DNA from: Bacteroidota bacterium
Lineage (GTDB): Bacteria > Bacteroidota > Bacteroidia > Bacteroidales > Cfx3-03
Assembly (NCBI GenBank): GCA_013390605.1
Contig: JACAUB010000001.1
Span: 1,721,905 to 1,785,904 of the forward strand
Length of the DNA stretch: 64,000 nt
Direction: 5' to 3'
The notes under the pieces were generated by a model. The model did not search any database, was not told the origin of the DNA, and saw nothing but the letters and a program-made list of their open reading frames with translations. Shown one piece after another: positions 45,374 to 53,231 of this stretch. How positions within the stretch are numbered: position 1 is the stretch's first letter; every line of letters starts with the position of its first letter. The position numbers were made by a program, and so were the translations under genes.

Positions 45374-45711
45374 TGTCTATAATTTTTAAAAATAGCTGAA
45401 AAATTAGTCGGAAATGTATTTCAAAACGGATTTTGTTTTGAAATTATGTCGTGAGTGCCTGTCTTATCATTCTGATAATGATTTGATTTAGATCATTTGG
45501 AAAGAATAAAATATTTAAAGGTGAATTTCGAAATAACTGTGACGTATTTTAGAATTAACTTATTTTGGAAAGACAAATATTACGATATAACTTACTTATT
45601 TAATTCAAATCAACCTTCCTGTTTTTGTAGTTTGATGCTTCATTCTATTGTTTAAAATATAATAGATGTTGTGTGATATTGTTAAATTTTAAGATATTTT
45701 TCATAAAGTGC
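45374..45711. other. AT-rich intergenic region with a 10-bp palindrome
   Basis: 338 bp without a credible gene. Contains the perfect inverted repeat ATTTCAAAAC-N7-GTTTTGAAAT at 45418-45444, about 300 bp upstream of the asnB promoter, which may be a distal regulatory site or remnant. Confidence 0.5.
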
Positions 45712-45741
45712 TTGTAGTTGTTGATTTCTATTTTACTTTTG
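45712..45741 (+). promoter_or_regulatory. Promoter of the asnB leader transcript
   Basis: TTG at 45712-45714 and TACTTTTG at 45734-45741 with a 19-bp spacer, an excellent match to the Bacteroidota consensus. Transcription should begin near 45748, 14 nt before the leader peptide ATG. Confidence 0.8.
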
Positions 45742-45761
45742 TATCATCAATAATCGAAATT

Positions 45762-45815
45762 ATGTACTTACTAAATAACAATAATCTCTTTAATTATAAT
45801 CCGTTTCAATGGTGA
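45762..45815 (+). CDS. Asparagine-rich leader peptide of asnB
   Basis: A 17-codon ORF, MYLLNNNNLFNYNPFQW, with Asn at positions 5-8, 11 and 13 (six of 17; four in a row). It starts about 14 nt after the predicted transcript start and stops 32 nt before a terminator hairpin, which is directly upstream of the asparagine synthetase gene. Position and composition are those of an amino-acid attenuation leader: low Asn-tRNA would stall ribosomes on codons 5-8 (45774-45785). It has no Shine-Dalgarno, which is normal in this phylum. No such leader for asnB is known to me. Confidence 0.8.
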   Translation: MYLLNNNNLFNYNPFQW

Positions 45816-45861
45816 AAGGGGAAGATTTTGTTGTTTTAAAATATAGCAAAAAGGCTTTCCC
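45786..45861 (+). promoter_or_regulatory. Alternative pairings of the asnB attenuator
   Basis: Segment 1 CTCTTT (45786-45791, codons 9-10) can pair with AAAGGG (45815-45820). The overlapping segment 2 GGGGAAG (45818-45824) can instead pair with CTTTCCC (45855-45861), the 5' arm of the terminator, over 7 bp with one G-U. A ribosome stalled at the Asn codons would cover segment 1 and free segment 2 to form the antiterminator; a ribosome at the stop codon would cover segment 2. Confidence 0.6.
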
Positions 45862-45878
45862 AAAAGGAGAGCCTTTTT
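45848..45878 (+). terminator. Attenuator terminator upstream of asnB
   Basis: A 13-bp stem (45848-45860 with 45866-45878, one G-T pair) with 5-nt loop CAAAA, ending in a T5 tract that is also part of the stem. It lies between the leader peptide and asnB with no other gene to terminate. Confidence 0.85.
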
Positions 45879-45931
45879 GATTTAGGTTTGAATTACTTTA
45901 TTGAAATATTATCCAGCAAAACAAAATAATT

Positions 45932-47599
45932 ATGTGTGGTATTGTAGCAGCTTTTGATTTAAAAGTTTCCTCTCAGGAGTTAAGAGGGCAGGTTCTGGAA
46001 ATGTCAAAGAAGATTCGCCATAGGGGTCCGGATTGGTCTGGTATCTATTGTGGTTATAATGCAATCTTAGCTCATGAAAGATTATCTATTATTGATCCTG
46101 AATCTGGTGGTCAGCCATTATTTAGTAAGGATAAAAAACTTGTGTTGTCGGTAAACGGTGAAATTTATAATCATCAGGCTTTACGTAGTCAGCTTGAAGA
46201 AAATTATGAGTTCATGACTAATTCTGATTGCGAAGTAATCTTAGCTCTCTATCGTAAGAAAGGAATAGACTTTATAGAAGACCTGAATGGGATATTCGCC
46301 TTTGCACTATACGATGATGAAAAAGATTGTTATTTAATAGCTCGCGACTCTATTGGTGTTATTCCATTATACATGGGCTGGGATAAAAAGGGAAACTTTT
46401 ACGTAGCTTCAGAATTAAAATCATTAGAAGGAGTCTGTAATAAAATTCAGGAGTTTTTACCAGGACATTATCTTTATAGTGGAGATGGTGAAATGAAAAA
46501 ATGGTATACACGTGATTGGATGGAGTTTGAAGCAGTGAAAAATAACCCTGCTGATATTGATGAGTTGCGTAATGCCCTGGAACAATCTGTACATAGACAA
46601 CTTATGTCTGATGTTCCTTATGGTGTTTTGCTTTCAGGTGGTTTAGACTCTTCAATTATTTCAGCTGTAGCCAAAAAATATGCTTCACGAAGAGTTGAAT
46701 CTGAAGATACTCAGGCTGCCTGGTATCCACAATTGCACTCTTTTGCAGTTGGATTAGTGGGATCGCCCGATTTAATTGCTGCAAAAAAAGTTGCTGAATA
46801 TATTGGATCTATTCATCACGAAATTCATTTTACAATCCAAGAAGGACTTGATGCACTCAGAGATGTTATTTATCATCTTGAAACATACGATGTTACTACT
46901 GTACGGGCTTCTACTCCAATGTATTTGATGTCGAGAGTGATTAAGTCGATGGGTATAAAGATGGTTCTCTCAGGCGAAGGTGCCGATGAGATCTTTGGGG
47001 GATATCTTTATTTCCATAAAGCACCTAATGCTCAAGCGTTTCATGAGGAGTTGGTACGGAAAATAAGTAAACTCCATTTATATGATTGTTTAAGGGCTAA
47101 TAAATCGTTAGCTGCATGGGGTGTTGAAGGCCGTGTTCCCTTTCTGGATAAAGAGTTTATGGATGTTGCAATGCGTATAAATCCTGAAGCTAAAATGGCA
47201 AAGGATGGAAAAATGGAGAAGTGGATTCTGCGTAAGGCGTTCGAAGATCAGTTACCCGCTAGTGTTGCCTGGCGTCAGAAAGAACAATTTTCTGATGGTG
47301 TAGGATATGGTTGGATTGACACGCTAAAAGAGGTAACATCTAGTAGTGTGACCGACGAACAAATTGCAAATGCAAAATATCGCTTTCCAATACATACCCC
47401 GATGTCAAAGGAAGAGTATTATTATCGTGCAATATTTACAGAGCATTTCCCCTCTGATTCTGCTGCTACTTGTGTGCCATCGGTACCATCAGTAGCTTGT
47501 AGTACTCCTGAGGCGATTGCCTGGGATGCTTCATTTAAAAATATGAATGATCCTTCAGGTCGTGCTGTGAAAAGTGTTCACAACGAAGGATATAAATAA
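45932..47599 (+). CDS. asnB: Asparagine synthetase B (glutamine-hydrolysing)
   Basis: Makes asparagine from aspartate, ATP and glutamine. 555 residues, colinear with E. coli AsnB throughout as I recall it. Cys2 is the amidotransferase nucleophile (MCGIVAAFD), with RHRGPDWSGIY, AHERLSIIDP and VNGEIYNH in the glutaminase domain. The synthetase P-loop is LLSGGLDSSIIS near 231-242, followed by SGEGADEIFGGY near 345-356 and VAWRQKEQFSDGVGY near 444-458. It is monocistronic. Expression is very likely controlled by the upstream Asn-rich leader and terminator (45762-45878). A terminator follows at 47630-47663. Confidence 0.98.
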   Translation: MCGIVAAFDLKVSSQELRGQVLEMSKKIRHRGPDWSGIYCGYNAILAHERLSIIDPESGGQPLFSKDKKLVLSVNGEIYNHQALRSQLEENYEFMTNSDCEVILALYRKKGIDFIEDLNGIFAFALYDDEKDCYLIARDSIGVIPLYMGWDKKGNFYVASELKSLEGVCNKIQEFLPGHYLYSGDGEMKKWYTRDWMEFEAVKNNPADIDELRNALEQSVHRQLMSDVPYGVLLSGGLDSSIISAVAKKYASRRVESEDTQAAWYPQLHSFAVGLVGSPDLIAAKKVAEYIGSIHHEIHFTIQEGLDALRDVIYHLETYDVTTVRASTPMYLMSRVIKSMGIKMVLSGEGADEIFGGYLYFHKAPNAQAFHEELVRKISKLHLYDCLRANKSLAAWGVEGRVPFLDKEFMDVAMRINPEAKMAKDGKMEKWILRKAFEDQLPASVAWRQKEQFSDGVGYGWIDTLKEVTSSSVTDEQIANAKYRFPIHTPMSKEEYYYRAIFTEHFPSDSAATCVPSVPSVACSTPEAIAWDASFKNMNDPSGRAVKSVHNEGYK

Positions 47600-47629
47600 G
47601 AATCTGGTTTTTGATAAAACTTATTATTT

Positions 47630-47663
47630 AAAGAGGCTTCCCGAATACATGAGAAGCCTCTTT
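47630..47663. terminator. Bidirectional terminator after asnB
   Basis: AAAGAGGCTTC (47630-47640) and GAAGCCTCTTT (47653-47663) form a perfect 11-bp stem between asnB and the convergent esterase gene. Confidence 0.88.
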
Positions 47664-47671
47664 CCATTTAC

Positions 47672-48520
47672 CTATTTTATATTAAAAAGCCAGACTATAG
47701 CTTTTGGGAATTCTCTTCGCCAATAGAATTCTTTATGCTCCCCATCAGGTGATTGCGTCATGAAACGATCTTTTTCTTTTATTCCTGCCTCTTTAAAATA
47801 AAACTCCATTTCAGCAAATGGATCTATCATCTCTTTTCCCTCTTTTTCGCCAGCATAAGAATAGATTTGAATCTTGTATTTTAAAGGTCTATTGTGAATA
47901 TACATTTTAATAGAGTCGAGGTTGATCCAATAAGCAGGGGAGAAGTTGATTACTTTTCCATAAACCTCAGGATACTTAAATGCTGCGTAGACACTAATGA
48001 GTCCTCCTAAAGAGCTTCCTCCAATAATCGTATTTTCTCTTTTGGGTAACGTTCTATATTTCTTATCAATAAATGGTTTAAGGGTTTGCGTAATGAAATC
48101 AATGTATTTTGCACCTTCACCGCCACCATATTTTTTGTGTGGCCATGGTGTTAACTCATCTATTCGTTTATCACCTCCATTATCAATTCCAACAACAATA
48201 AAGCCTTTACCAGAAAGTTTTTGAAGACTATCCAGACATTCGTCTATACCCCATTCGCCAGCAAAAGAAGTTTTTTTGTCAAAAAGGTTTTGGCCATCAT
48301 GCATATAAATAACAGGATATCTCCTTTTTAAATTGGTGTTGTAATCTATTGGGAGACAAATACGGATAATTCTATTTCTGTTTAACTGTGGAATATAGAA
48401 ACTATCAGCAAGTATTCTTACAGTTGGTAACACACTATTAATAATAATGTTATTTTGCTGAGCTTTTAATAATGATGTAAAAAACAGAAGTATGATGGAT
48501 AATATAAATTGTTTTTTCAT
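47672..48520 (-). CDS. Secreted alpha/beta-hydrolase esterase (esterase D family)
   Basis: Exported serine hydrolase of the PF00756-type putative esterase family (enterochelin esterase, feruloyl or acetyl xylan esterase relatives). Signal peptide 1-20 (ending LLKAQ). The oxyanion region is PVIYMHDGQNLFD near 70-82, and the nucleophile Ser is in GGSSLGGLISVYAA near 168-181. The catalytic acid and His are likely in the C-terminal part, where DGEHKEFYWRREFPKAI (about 259-275) contains the His. Substrate is not known. It stands alone, convergent with asnB. Confidence 0.88.
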   Translation of the reverse strand: MKKQFILSIILLFFTSLLKAQQNNIIINSVLPTVRILADSFYIPQLNRNRIIRICLPIDYNTNLKRRYPVIYMHDGQNLFDKKTSFAGEWGIDECLDSLQKLSGKGFIVVGIDNGGDKRIDELTPWPHKKYGGGEGAKYIDFITQTLKPFIDKKYRTLPKRENTIIGGSSLGGLISVYAAFKYPEVYGKVINFSPAYWINLDSIKMYIHNRPLKYKIQIYSYAGEKEGKEMIDPFAEMEFYFKEAGIKEKDRFMTQSPDGEHKEFYWRREFPKAIVWLFNIK

Positions 48521-48777
48521 GATCTATTTTAGGTTTGTTTGAGTTGCTTGTGATACTTAAACGAAATCTACAATTCAAAGAATAAGGTCATATTGAATAG
48601 CGTTTGGATAATTTAGTATTGCTCAAAAATAAGAGATTTTATGATCCTTTTAGTTAGAGAGTAATATTTGTTTTTTGTTGAATAGTTCAAATGAAATTAT
48701 TTGCAGGTCATGGTATGTGAACTGAGATTTACTATTTGTACTTTTACAAGTTATTTCTACAAACCTGAATATCGGAT

Positions 48778-50241
48778 ATGCGTAAAGAAAAAGATTTTTT
48801 GGGAATGATGGATGTACCGGAAGATGCCTTATATGGAATTCACGCTTTACGAGCCTATAAGAACTTTCCAGATACTACACCTTTTCAGAAAGAGTGGTTC
48901 CAAGCCATGGGATTAGTAAAACATGCCTGTTATATAACATATTCAGGTTTTAAAAAGGCACTTAATAAAAGTGATATACCAGATAAGCAAAATATCAAAC
49001 TTATTAATGGTGATGTTATTGATACTCTGCTTTCTGCTTCACTTGAAATAGCTGAAGGTAAATGGTTTGATCAATTTATAGTTCCTGCTATTAGTGGAGG
49101 AGCCGGAACGAGTATTAATATGAATATTAATGAGATCATTGCGAATGTAGCATTACTCAAATTAGGTAATATTGCTGGTAGTTATGATATCATTGATCCG
49201 GTTGAAGATGCAAATATTTTTCAAAGTACCAATGATGTTGTCCCAACTGCGTTGAAGGTGGCTGTAATGAAGCTTCTTCAACAGCTTGAGACTTCAATCA
49301 ACTTATTACGACAACAAATCGAAGGTTTAGAAAACAAATATCGTAGTTCTCTGCGACTGGGATATACTCAGATGCAAGAGGCGGTTCCATCTACATGGGG
49401 ACGATTATTCAGTAATTATAATGATGCATTATCACGTGATTGGTGGCGAGTTTCGAAATGCTTTGAACGTATTAAGTTGGTTAATCTGGGCGGTGGCGCC
49501 ATCGGAACGGGCATTGGTATACCTCGGTATTTTATTATGGAAGTAGTTTCAAACCTTCAACAACTTACAGGGTTACCGGTTACAAGAAGTGAAAATTTGA
49601 GTGATACAACCAGTAACCTGGATAGTTTTGTTGAGATTCATGCAATTATTAAAGCAAATGCTATAAACTTAGAAAAGTTTGCAAATGATTTACGGTTACT
49701 TGCAGCAGATATTTCTAAGGATCAAGGCCTGGAAATACCACAAGTTCAGGTTGGTAGCTCTATCATGCCGGGTAAGGTAAATCCTGTGATTCCTGAGTTT
49801 ATTATAAGTGCTGCACATAAGATATATGCTAATGATCAACTTATTGCGAACCTGAGTGCACAAGGGTGTCTGGAGTTAAATGCATATGTTCCTGTGATTG
49901 GTCATGCAATTATAGAAAGTCTTAAATTGCTGATTGGGATGAACAATACTTTCTGCCAGAATTTAATCGGTAGGCTTATAATCAATGAAAAACATTCTTT
50001 GAACTTATTGTTTTTTAGTCCTTCAATTACTACAGCTCTCAATCCATTTATTGGTTATCATAAAGCCTCCGAACTTTCTGTTCTCATGAAAAAGGAAAAG
50101 ATTGATGTCTTTGAGGCGAACCGCCGATTAATGTTGATAGATACAAACTGGTTAACCGAAATAATGAGTCCTCAAAAGCTTACTCAGTTAGGTTATTCTA
50201 TATATGATCTAACGCAAACACATAATAGTGAATCTGGCTAG
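48778..50241 (+). CDS. Aspartate ammonia-lyase family protein
   Basis: Member of the fumarase/aspartase superfamily, 487 residues. The superfamily signature GSSIMPGKVNP is at about 322-332 and the N-terminal IHALRAYKNFP near 21-31 is of the aspartase kind. The SSTNDVVPTALK-like segment (QSTNDVVPTALKVA near 139-152) holds substrate-binding Thr-Asn. Release of ammonia from aspartate is the most likely reaction, though fumarase activity cannot be excluded by sequence. It precedes hydF by 166 bp. Close association of an aspartase-like gene with H-cluster maturation genes is familiar in Bacteroidota and other anaerobes, so it may supply ammonium for H-cluster assembly; that role is inference. Confidence 0.88.
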   Translation: MRKEKDFLGMMDVPEDALYGIHALRAYKNFPDTTPFQKEWFQAMGLVKHACYITYSGFKKALNKSDIPDKQNIKLINGDVIDTLLSASLEIAEGKWFDQFIVPAISGGAGTSINMNINEIIANVALLKLGNIAGSYDIIDPVEDANIFQSTNDVVPTALKVAVMKLLQQLETSINLLRQQIEGLENKYRSSLRLGYTQMQEAVPSTWGRLFSNYNDALSRDWWRVSKCFERIKLVNLGGGAIGTGIGIPRYFIMEVVSNLQQLTGLPVTRSENLSDTTSNLDSFVEIHAIIKANAINLEKFANDLRLLAADISKDQGLEIPQVQVGSSIMPGKVNPVIPEFIISAAHKIYANDQLIANLSAQGCLELNAYVPVIGHAIIESLKLLIGMNNTFCQNLIGRLIINEKHSLNLLFFSPSITTALNPFIGYHKASELSVLMKKEKIDVFEANRRLMLIDTNWLTEIMSPQKLTQLGYSIYDLTQTHNSESG

Positions 50242-50379
50242 ACGTATGATCAGTAAGAAGTCCTCTTCTGTTTTTTTGATTCTTTCATCGATTTGATAAT
50301 CCAGACTGTGACTTTTTTTATTGTTATATTTCATTTTAGAATAGCTTCTAATAGATGAACACGATAGTAAAATTCTTGT

Positions 50380-50387
50380 TAATTTTG
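50380..50387 (+). promoter_or_regulatory. -7 promoter box before hydF
   Basis: TAATTTTG matches TAnnTTTG. It would start transcription near 50394, 14 nt before the TTG start of hydF. No matching -33 element is evident. Confidence 0.45.
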
Positions 50388-50407
50388 TAAATCAATACTT
50401 ACGTACT

Positions 50408-51631
50408 TTGAAAGGAAAAGAATCTAAACCGCATATAGGAATTTTGGGTCGGCGTAATAATGGTAAAAGTTCTCTAATTAATTCATTAGCAGGACAAGAG
50501 ATTGCAATTGTTTCGGATGTAGCAGGAACGACTACTGATCCTGTAAAAAAATCGATGGAAATAACAGGTCTTGGTCCTGTTATTTTAATTGATACTGCGG
50601 GTATTGATGATATTGGGGAGTTGGGTGAAAAGAGAATCAATAAAACGCTGGAAGCGCTTAAGACAATTGATTTGGCCATTTTGGTCATCTGTGATAATGA
50701 ATTTGGTGACTCCGAGTTGAACCTGATCGAACAGTTTAATGAATTCATTGTACCTTTCTTCGTTGTTCATAATAAAAGTGATTTAAGTAAATCGGATCCC
50801 GAATTAGCTGAATTGGTTCGAAAGAATTATTCAACTGAAATTATTGAGTATAATAATATCAATCCTGATAAAGAAAAATTAGTAGTTGCTATTCGGAAAT
50901 ATATGCCCACATCTGCATATAAATCGAATACTTTGGTTGGTGATTTGATCTCTTATGGCGATGTTGTTCTTTTGATCACACCTATTGATATTGAAGCACC
51001 AGAGGGGCGATTGATTCTTCCACAAGTTCAGGTAATCAGGGATATTCTTGATAATGATGGAGTAGCCATTGTACTGAAAGAAAGAGAAGTGGATTCATAT
51101 ATCAGGAGGATGGAGCCTAAACCGGCATTGGTGATTACCGACAGCCAGGTGTTTTTAAAAGCAGATGCTTCAATACCTAAGGATATACCATTAACAAGTT
51201 TTAGTATCGTTCTAGCCCGTCAAAAAGGAGATTTTGAGCATTATATTCAGGGTACTCCTGAAATTGGAAAACTTAAAAATGGCGATAGAATCTTAATTTT
51301 AGAATCGTGTACTCACCATGTGTCATGTGACGATATCGGACGCGTTAAAATTCCTCGCTGGTTAAGTAACTATACAGGGAAAGAACTTATTTTTGATACT
51401 GTTTCGGGTTTTGATAGCTTACCTGTTAGCATTCATGATTATGCTCTGGTGATACAATGTGGCGGCTGCGTCTTAACTAAAAAACAGGTTATTTCAAGAC
51501 TAAAACCTGCAATTGATGCGGGAATCCCTGTAACTAATTATGGTATGGCGATTGCTTACGCTCATGGTATTTTTGAAAGAGCTGTTCGTCCATTTGTAAA
51601 GCTAGTTGCTAGTGAAGAGCAATATCTTTAA
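50408..51631 (+). CDS. hydF: FeFe-hydrogenase H-cluster maturation GTPase
   Basis: Scaffold that assembles the diiron subcluster and delivers it to HydA. 407 residues. The start is TTG (50408); the upstream frame has no ATG and the promoter box is close. GTPase domain: P-loop GRRNNGKSS (about 13-21), DTAGIDD near 60-66, HNKSD near 117-121. Dimerisation domain in the middle. The C-terminal FeS domain shows the C-x-H element (SCTHHVSC near 298) and then QCGGC near 352, where the usual motif is HCGGC, so the His ligand is replaced by Gln. hydE and hydG are not in this window. An SDR gene follows after 36 bp. Confidence 0.95.
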   Translation: MKGKESKPHIGILGRRNNGKSSLINSLAGQEIAIVSDVAGTTTDPVKKSMEITGLGPVILIDTAGIDDIGELGEKRINKTLEALKTIDLAILVICDNEFGDSELNLIEQFNEFIVPFFVVHNKSDLSKSDPELAELVRKNYSTEIIEYNNINPDKEKLVVAIRKYMPTSAYKSNTLVGDLISYGDVVLLITPIDIEAPEGRLILPQVQVIRDILDNDGVAIVLKEREVDSYIRRMEPKPALVITDSQVFLKADASIPKDIPLTSFSIVLARQKGDFEHYIQGTPEIGKLKNGDRILILESCTHHVSCDDIGRVKIPRWLSNYTGKELIFDTVSGFDSLPVSIHDYALVIQCGGCVLTKKQVISRLKPAIDAGIPVTNYGMAIAYAHGIFERAVRPFVKLVASEEQYL

Positions 51632-51667
51632 CCACTATACGCTCTTGTAAGACAAAGAAATTGAAAT

Positions 51668-52372
51668 ATGAATATTATCGTAACTGGATCGAGTAAAGGA
51701 ATAGGATTAGAGATCGTAAAATCATTTGCCTCCTATGAAAATAGCAAAGTAATCGCCATTGCGCGAAATGAATTAAGTCTACTCAGATTAAAAGAGGAGT
51801 GTAGTGTTTTATTTCCTAACTCAACTATTATTCCAATGCCTTTTGATTTAAGTGTCTCTGCTTTTCGAACAGAACTGCAACCACGTATTCAAAAGTATTT
51901 TAGTAAAATAGATATCCTGATTAATAATGCAGGGAAGATGATCAATAAACCTTTTGAGTTATTGACTGAATATGAATTTGATACATTAATGGATGTGAAT
52001 TTGAAAAGCGCCTTTAAGATGATAAAAGTATGTCTTCCTATGATGCATAAAGGATCACATATCGTTAATATTGGTAGTATGGGTGGTGTTCAGGGTTCTG
52101 CAAAGTTTCCGGGACTGTCGTTATATAGCGCCAGTAAGGGCGCATTGGCAATCCTTTCTGAATGTTTAGCTGAAGAGTTAAAGGAAAAGAAAATATCGGT
52201 TAATTGTCTTGCCTTGGGGGCGGTTCAGACGGAAATGCTTCAATCAGCTTTTCCAGGATATGTTGCTCCAAATACACCTGAGCAAATGGCATCTTTTATT
52301 ACTAATTTTGCCATGACTGGAGCTCAGTTTTTTAATGGAAAGATATTACCTGTTTCTATTAGCACTCCTTAG
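51668..52372 (+). CDS. Short-chain dehydrogenase/reductase
   Basis: Classical SDR, 234 residues, Rossmann fold. Cofactor motif TGSSKGIGLE (6-15), the NNAG motif in ILINNAGKM near 85, and the active-site Ser with Tyr-x3-Lys in LYSASKGAL near 150-158. Substrate unknown. The gene lies 36 bp after hydF and 44 bp before rseC, so all three may be cotranscribed. Confidence 0.9.
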   Translation: MNIIVTGSSKGIGLEIVKSFASYENSKVIAIARNELSLLRLKEECSVLFPNSTIIPMPFDLSVSAFRTELQPRIQKYFSKIDILINNAGKMINKPFELLTEYEFDTLMDVNLKSAFKMIKVCLPMMHKGSHIVNIGSMGGVQGSAKFPGLSLYSASKGALAILSECLAEELKEKKISVNCLALGAVQTEMLQSAFPGYVAPNTPEQMASFITNFAMTGAQFFNGKILPVSISTP

Positions 52373-52402
52373 CTTGTTATTGTATTCTTGAACTTAAATA
52401 TA

Positions 52403-52412
52403 GAAGGAGGTA
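52403..52412 (+). promoter_or_regulatory. Near-perfect Shine-Dalgarno of rseC
   Basis: GAAGGAGGTA lies 4 nt before the ATG at 52417. Strong Shine-Dalgarno sequences are unusual in Bacteroidota. Confidence 0.8.
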
Positions 52413-52416
52413 AATT

Positions 52417-52824
52417 ATGGATGAAGTTTCTCATCAGGGTTTTGTGGAAAAAGTGGAGGGTGACAGAGCTTCTGTACGTATCGTCTCTGTTTCGGCTTGT
52501 TCTGCTTGTAAGTCTAAAGGTGCTTGTTCTATTTCCGACATGAAAGAGAAGATTGTTGATGTTCAGTTAAAAGAGAATCAGCATGTTGAAAAGGGCGAAA
52601 CTGTTGATGTTGTAATCTCAACCGGACAAGGAAACAGAGCCGTTATTATTGCTTATGGAATTCCGTTTATTATTTTCATGTGTGTATTACTACTTGTAAC
52701 TTCATGGACAAAAAATGAGTTGTGGGCAGGATTATCTGCTTTACTAAGTATAGGAGTTTATTTTCTAGTTCTTCATATTTTTAGGCATAAATTTGAAAAA
52801 AAGTTTTTATTCCATCTTAAATAA
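52417..52824 (+). CDS. RseC/SoxR-reducing-system family membrane protein
   Basis: Small membrane protein (135 residues) related to RseC/RsxC-associated SoxR reducing system proteins. A Cys-rich cytoplasmic motif SACSACKSKGACSI (about 27-40, C-x2-C-x5-C) may bind a metal or FeS cluster. Two membrane helices follow at about 70-92 and 97-118. In this phylum the gene commonly sits directly ahead of rnfB, as here (408 bp upstream). A role in redox crosstalk with RNF is likely from context. It is preceded by an unusually strong Shine-Dalgarno and ended by a hairpin at 52876-52919. Confidence 0.9.
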   Translation: MDEVSHQGFVEKVEGDRASVRIVSVSACSACKSKGACSISDMKEKIVDVQLKENQHVEKGETVDVVISTGQGNRAVIIAYGIPFIIFMCVLLLVTSWTKNELWAGLSALLSIGVYFLVLHIFRHKFEKKFLFHLK

Positions 52825-52875
52825 TATTAAGTCCTTATTTATTTAAAACCCTGATCTTCTATTTTATAATGAATG

Positions 52876-52919
52876 AAGTGATCCCGTTATTCTTAACTAG
52901 AAAAGCGGGATTACTTTTT
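52876..52919 (+). terminator. Terminator after rseC
   Basis: AAGTGATCCCG (52876-52886) pairs with CGGGATTACTT (52906-52916) through one G-T pair, followed by T6. Confidence 0.82.
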
Positions 52920-53231
52920 TAGTCTAAAAATGATTATAATATATTGACAATGATTTTGAATTGTTTGTTAATCTATTAACAAACAATAATTTATGTGTAA
53001 TTTATAGTAATTCTAAAATAACAGTGTAACTTAGTGTTTATCAGTATTATGTAGTGATAAAATTGCGTCTGTAGATAATTGATATTAGGTAAGTAGCAGT
53101 ATATCAGTGGTGTAGTGTATTGATTTTTTGTTTTAAAAAATTCGGCCTCCCAAAAATTTGTTTCTACATTTGCCAACCCAAATCAATTCAATGTATAATA
53201 TACAGCAATAATCCAAAAAAAGGAAGTAACT
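52920..53231. other. Intergenic region upstream of the rnf operon
   Basis: About 310 bp, AT-rich. It carries the rnf -7 box TACATTTG at 53165-53172 with a weak TTCG -33 candidate at 53141-53144, and a purine-rich AAAAAAAGGAAG ribosome-binding site at 53215-53226. Nothing else was recognised. Confidence 0.6.

Noticed and set aside
45848..45878. Hairpin as the terminator of an upstream gene other than the asnB leader
   Set aside because: The rplT operon already ends in a strong terminator at 45342-45373, and the asnB leader promoter lies between the two.
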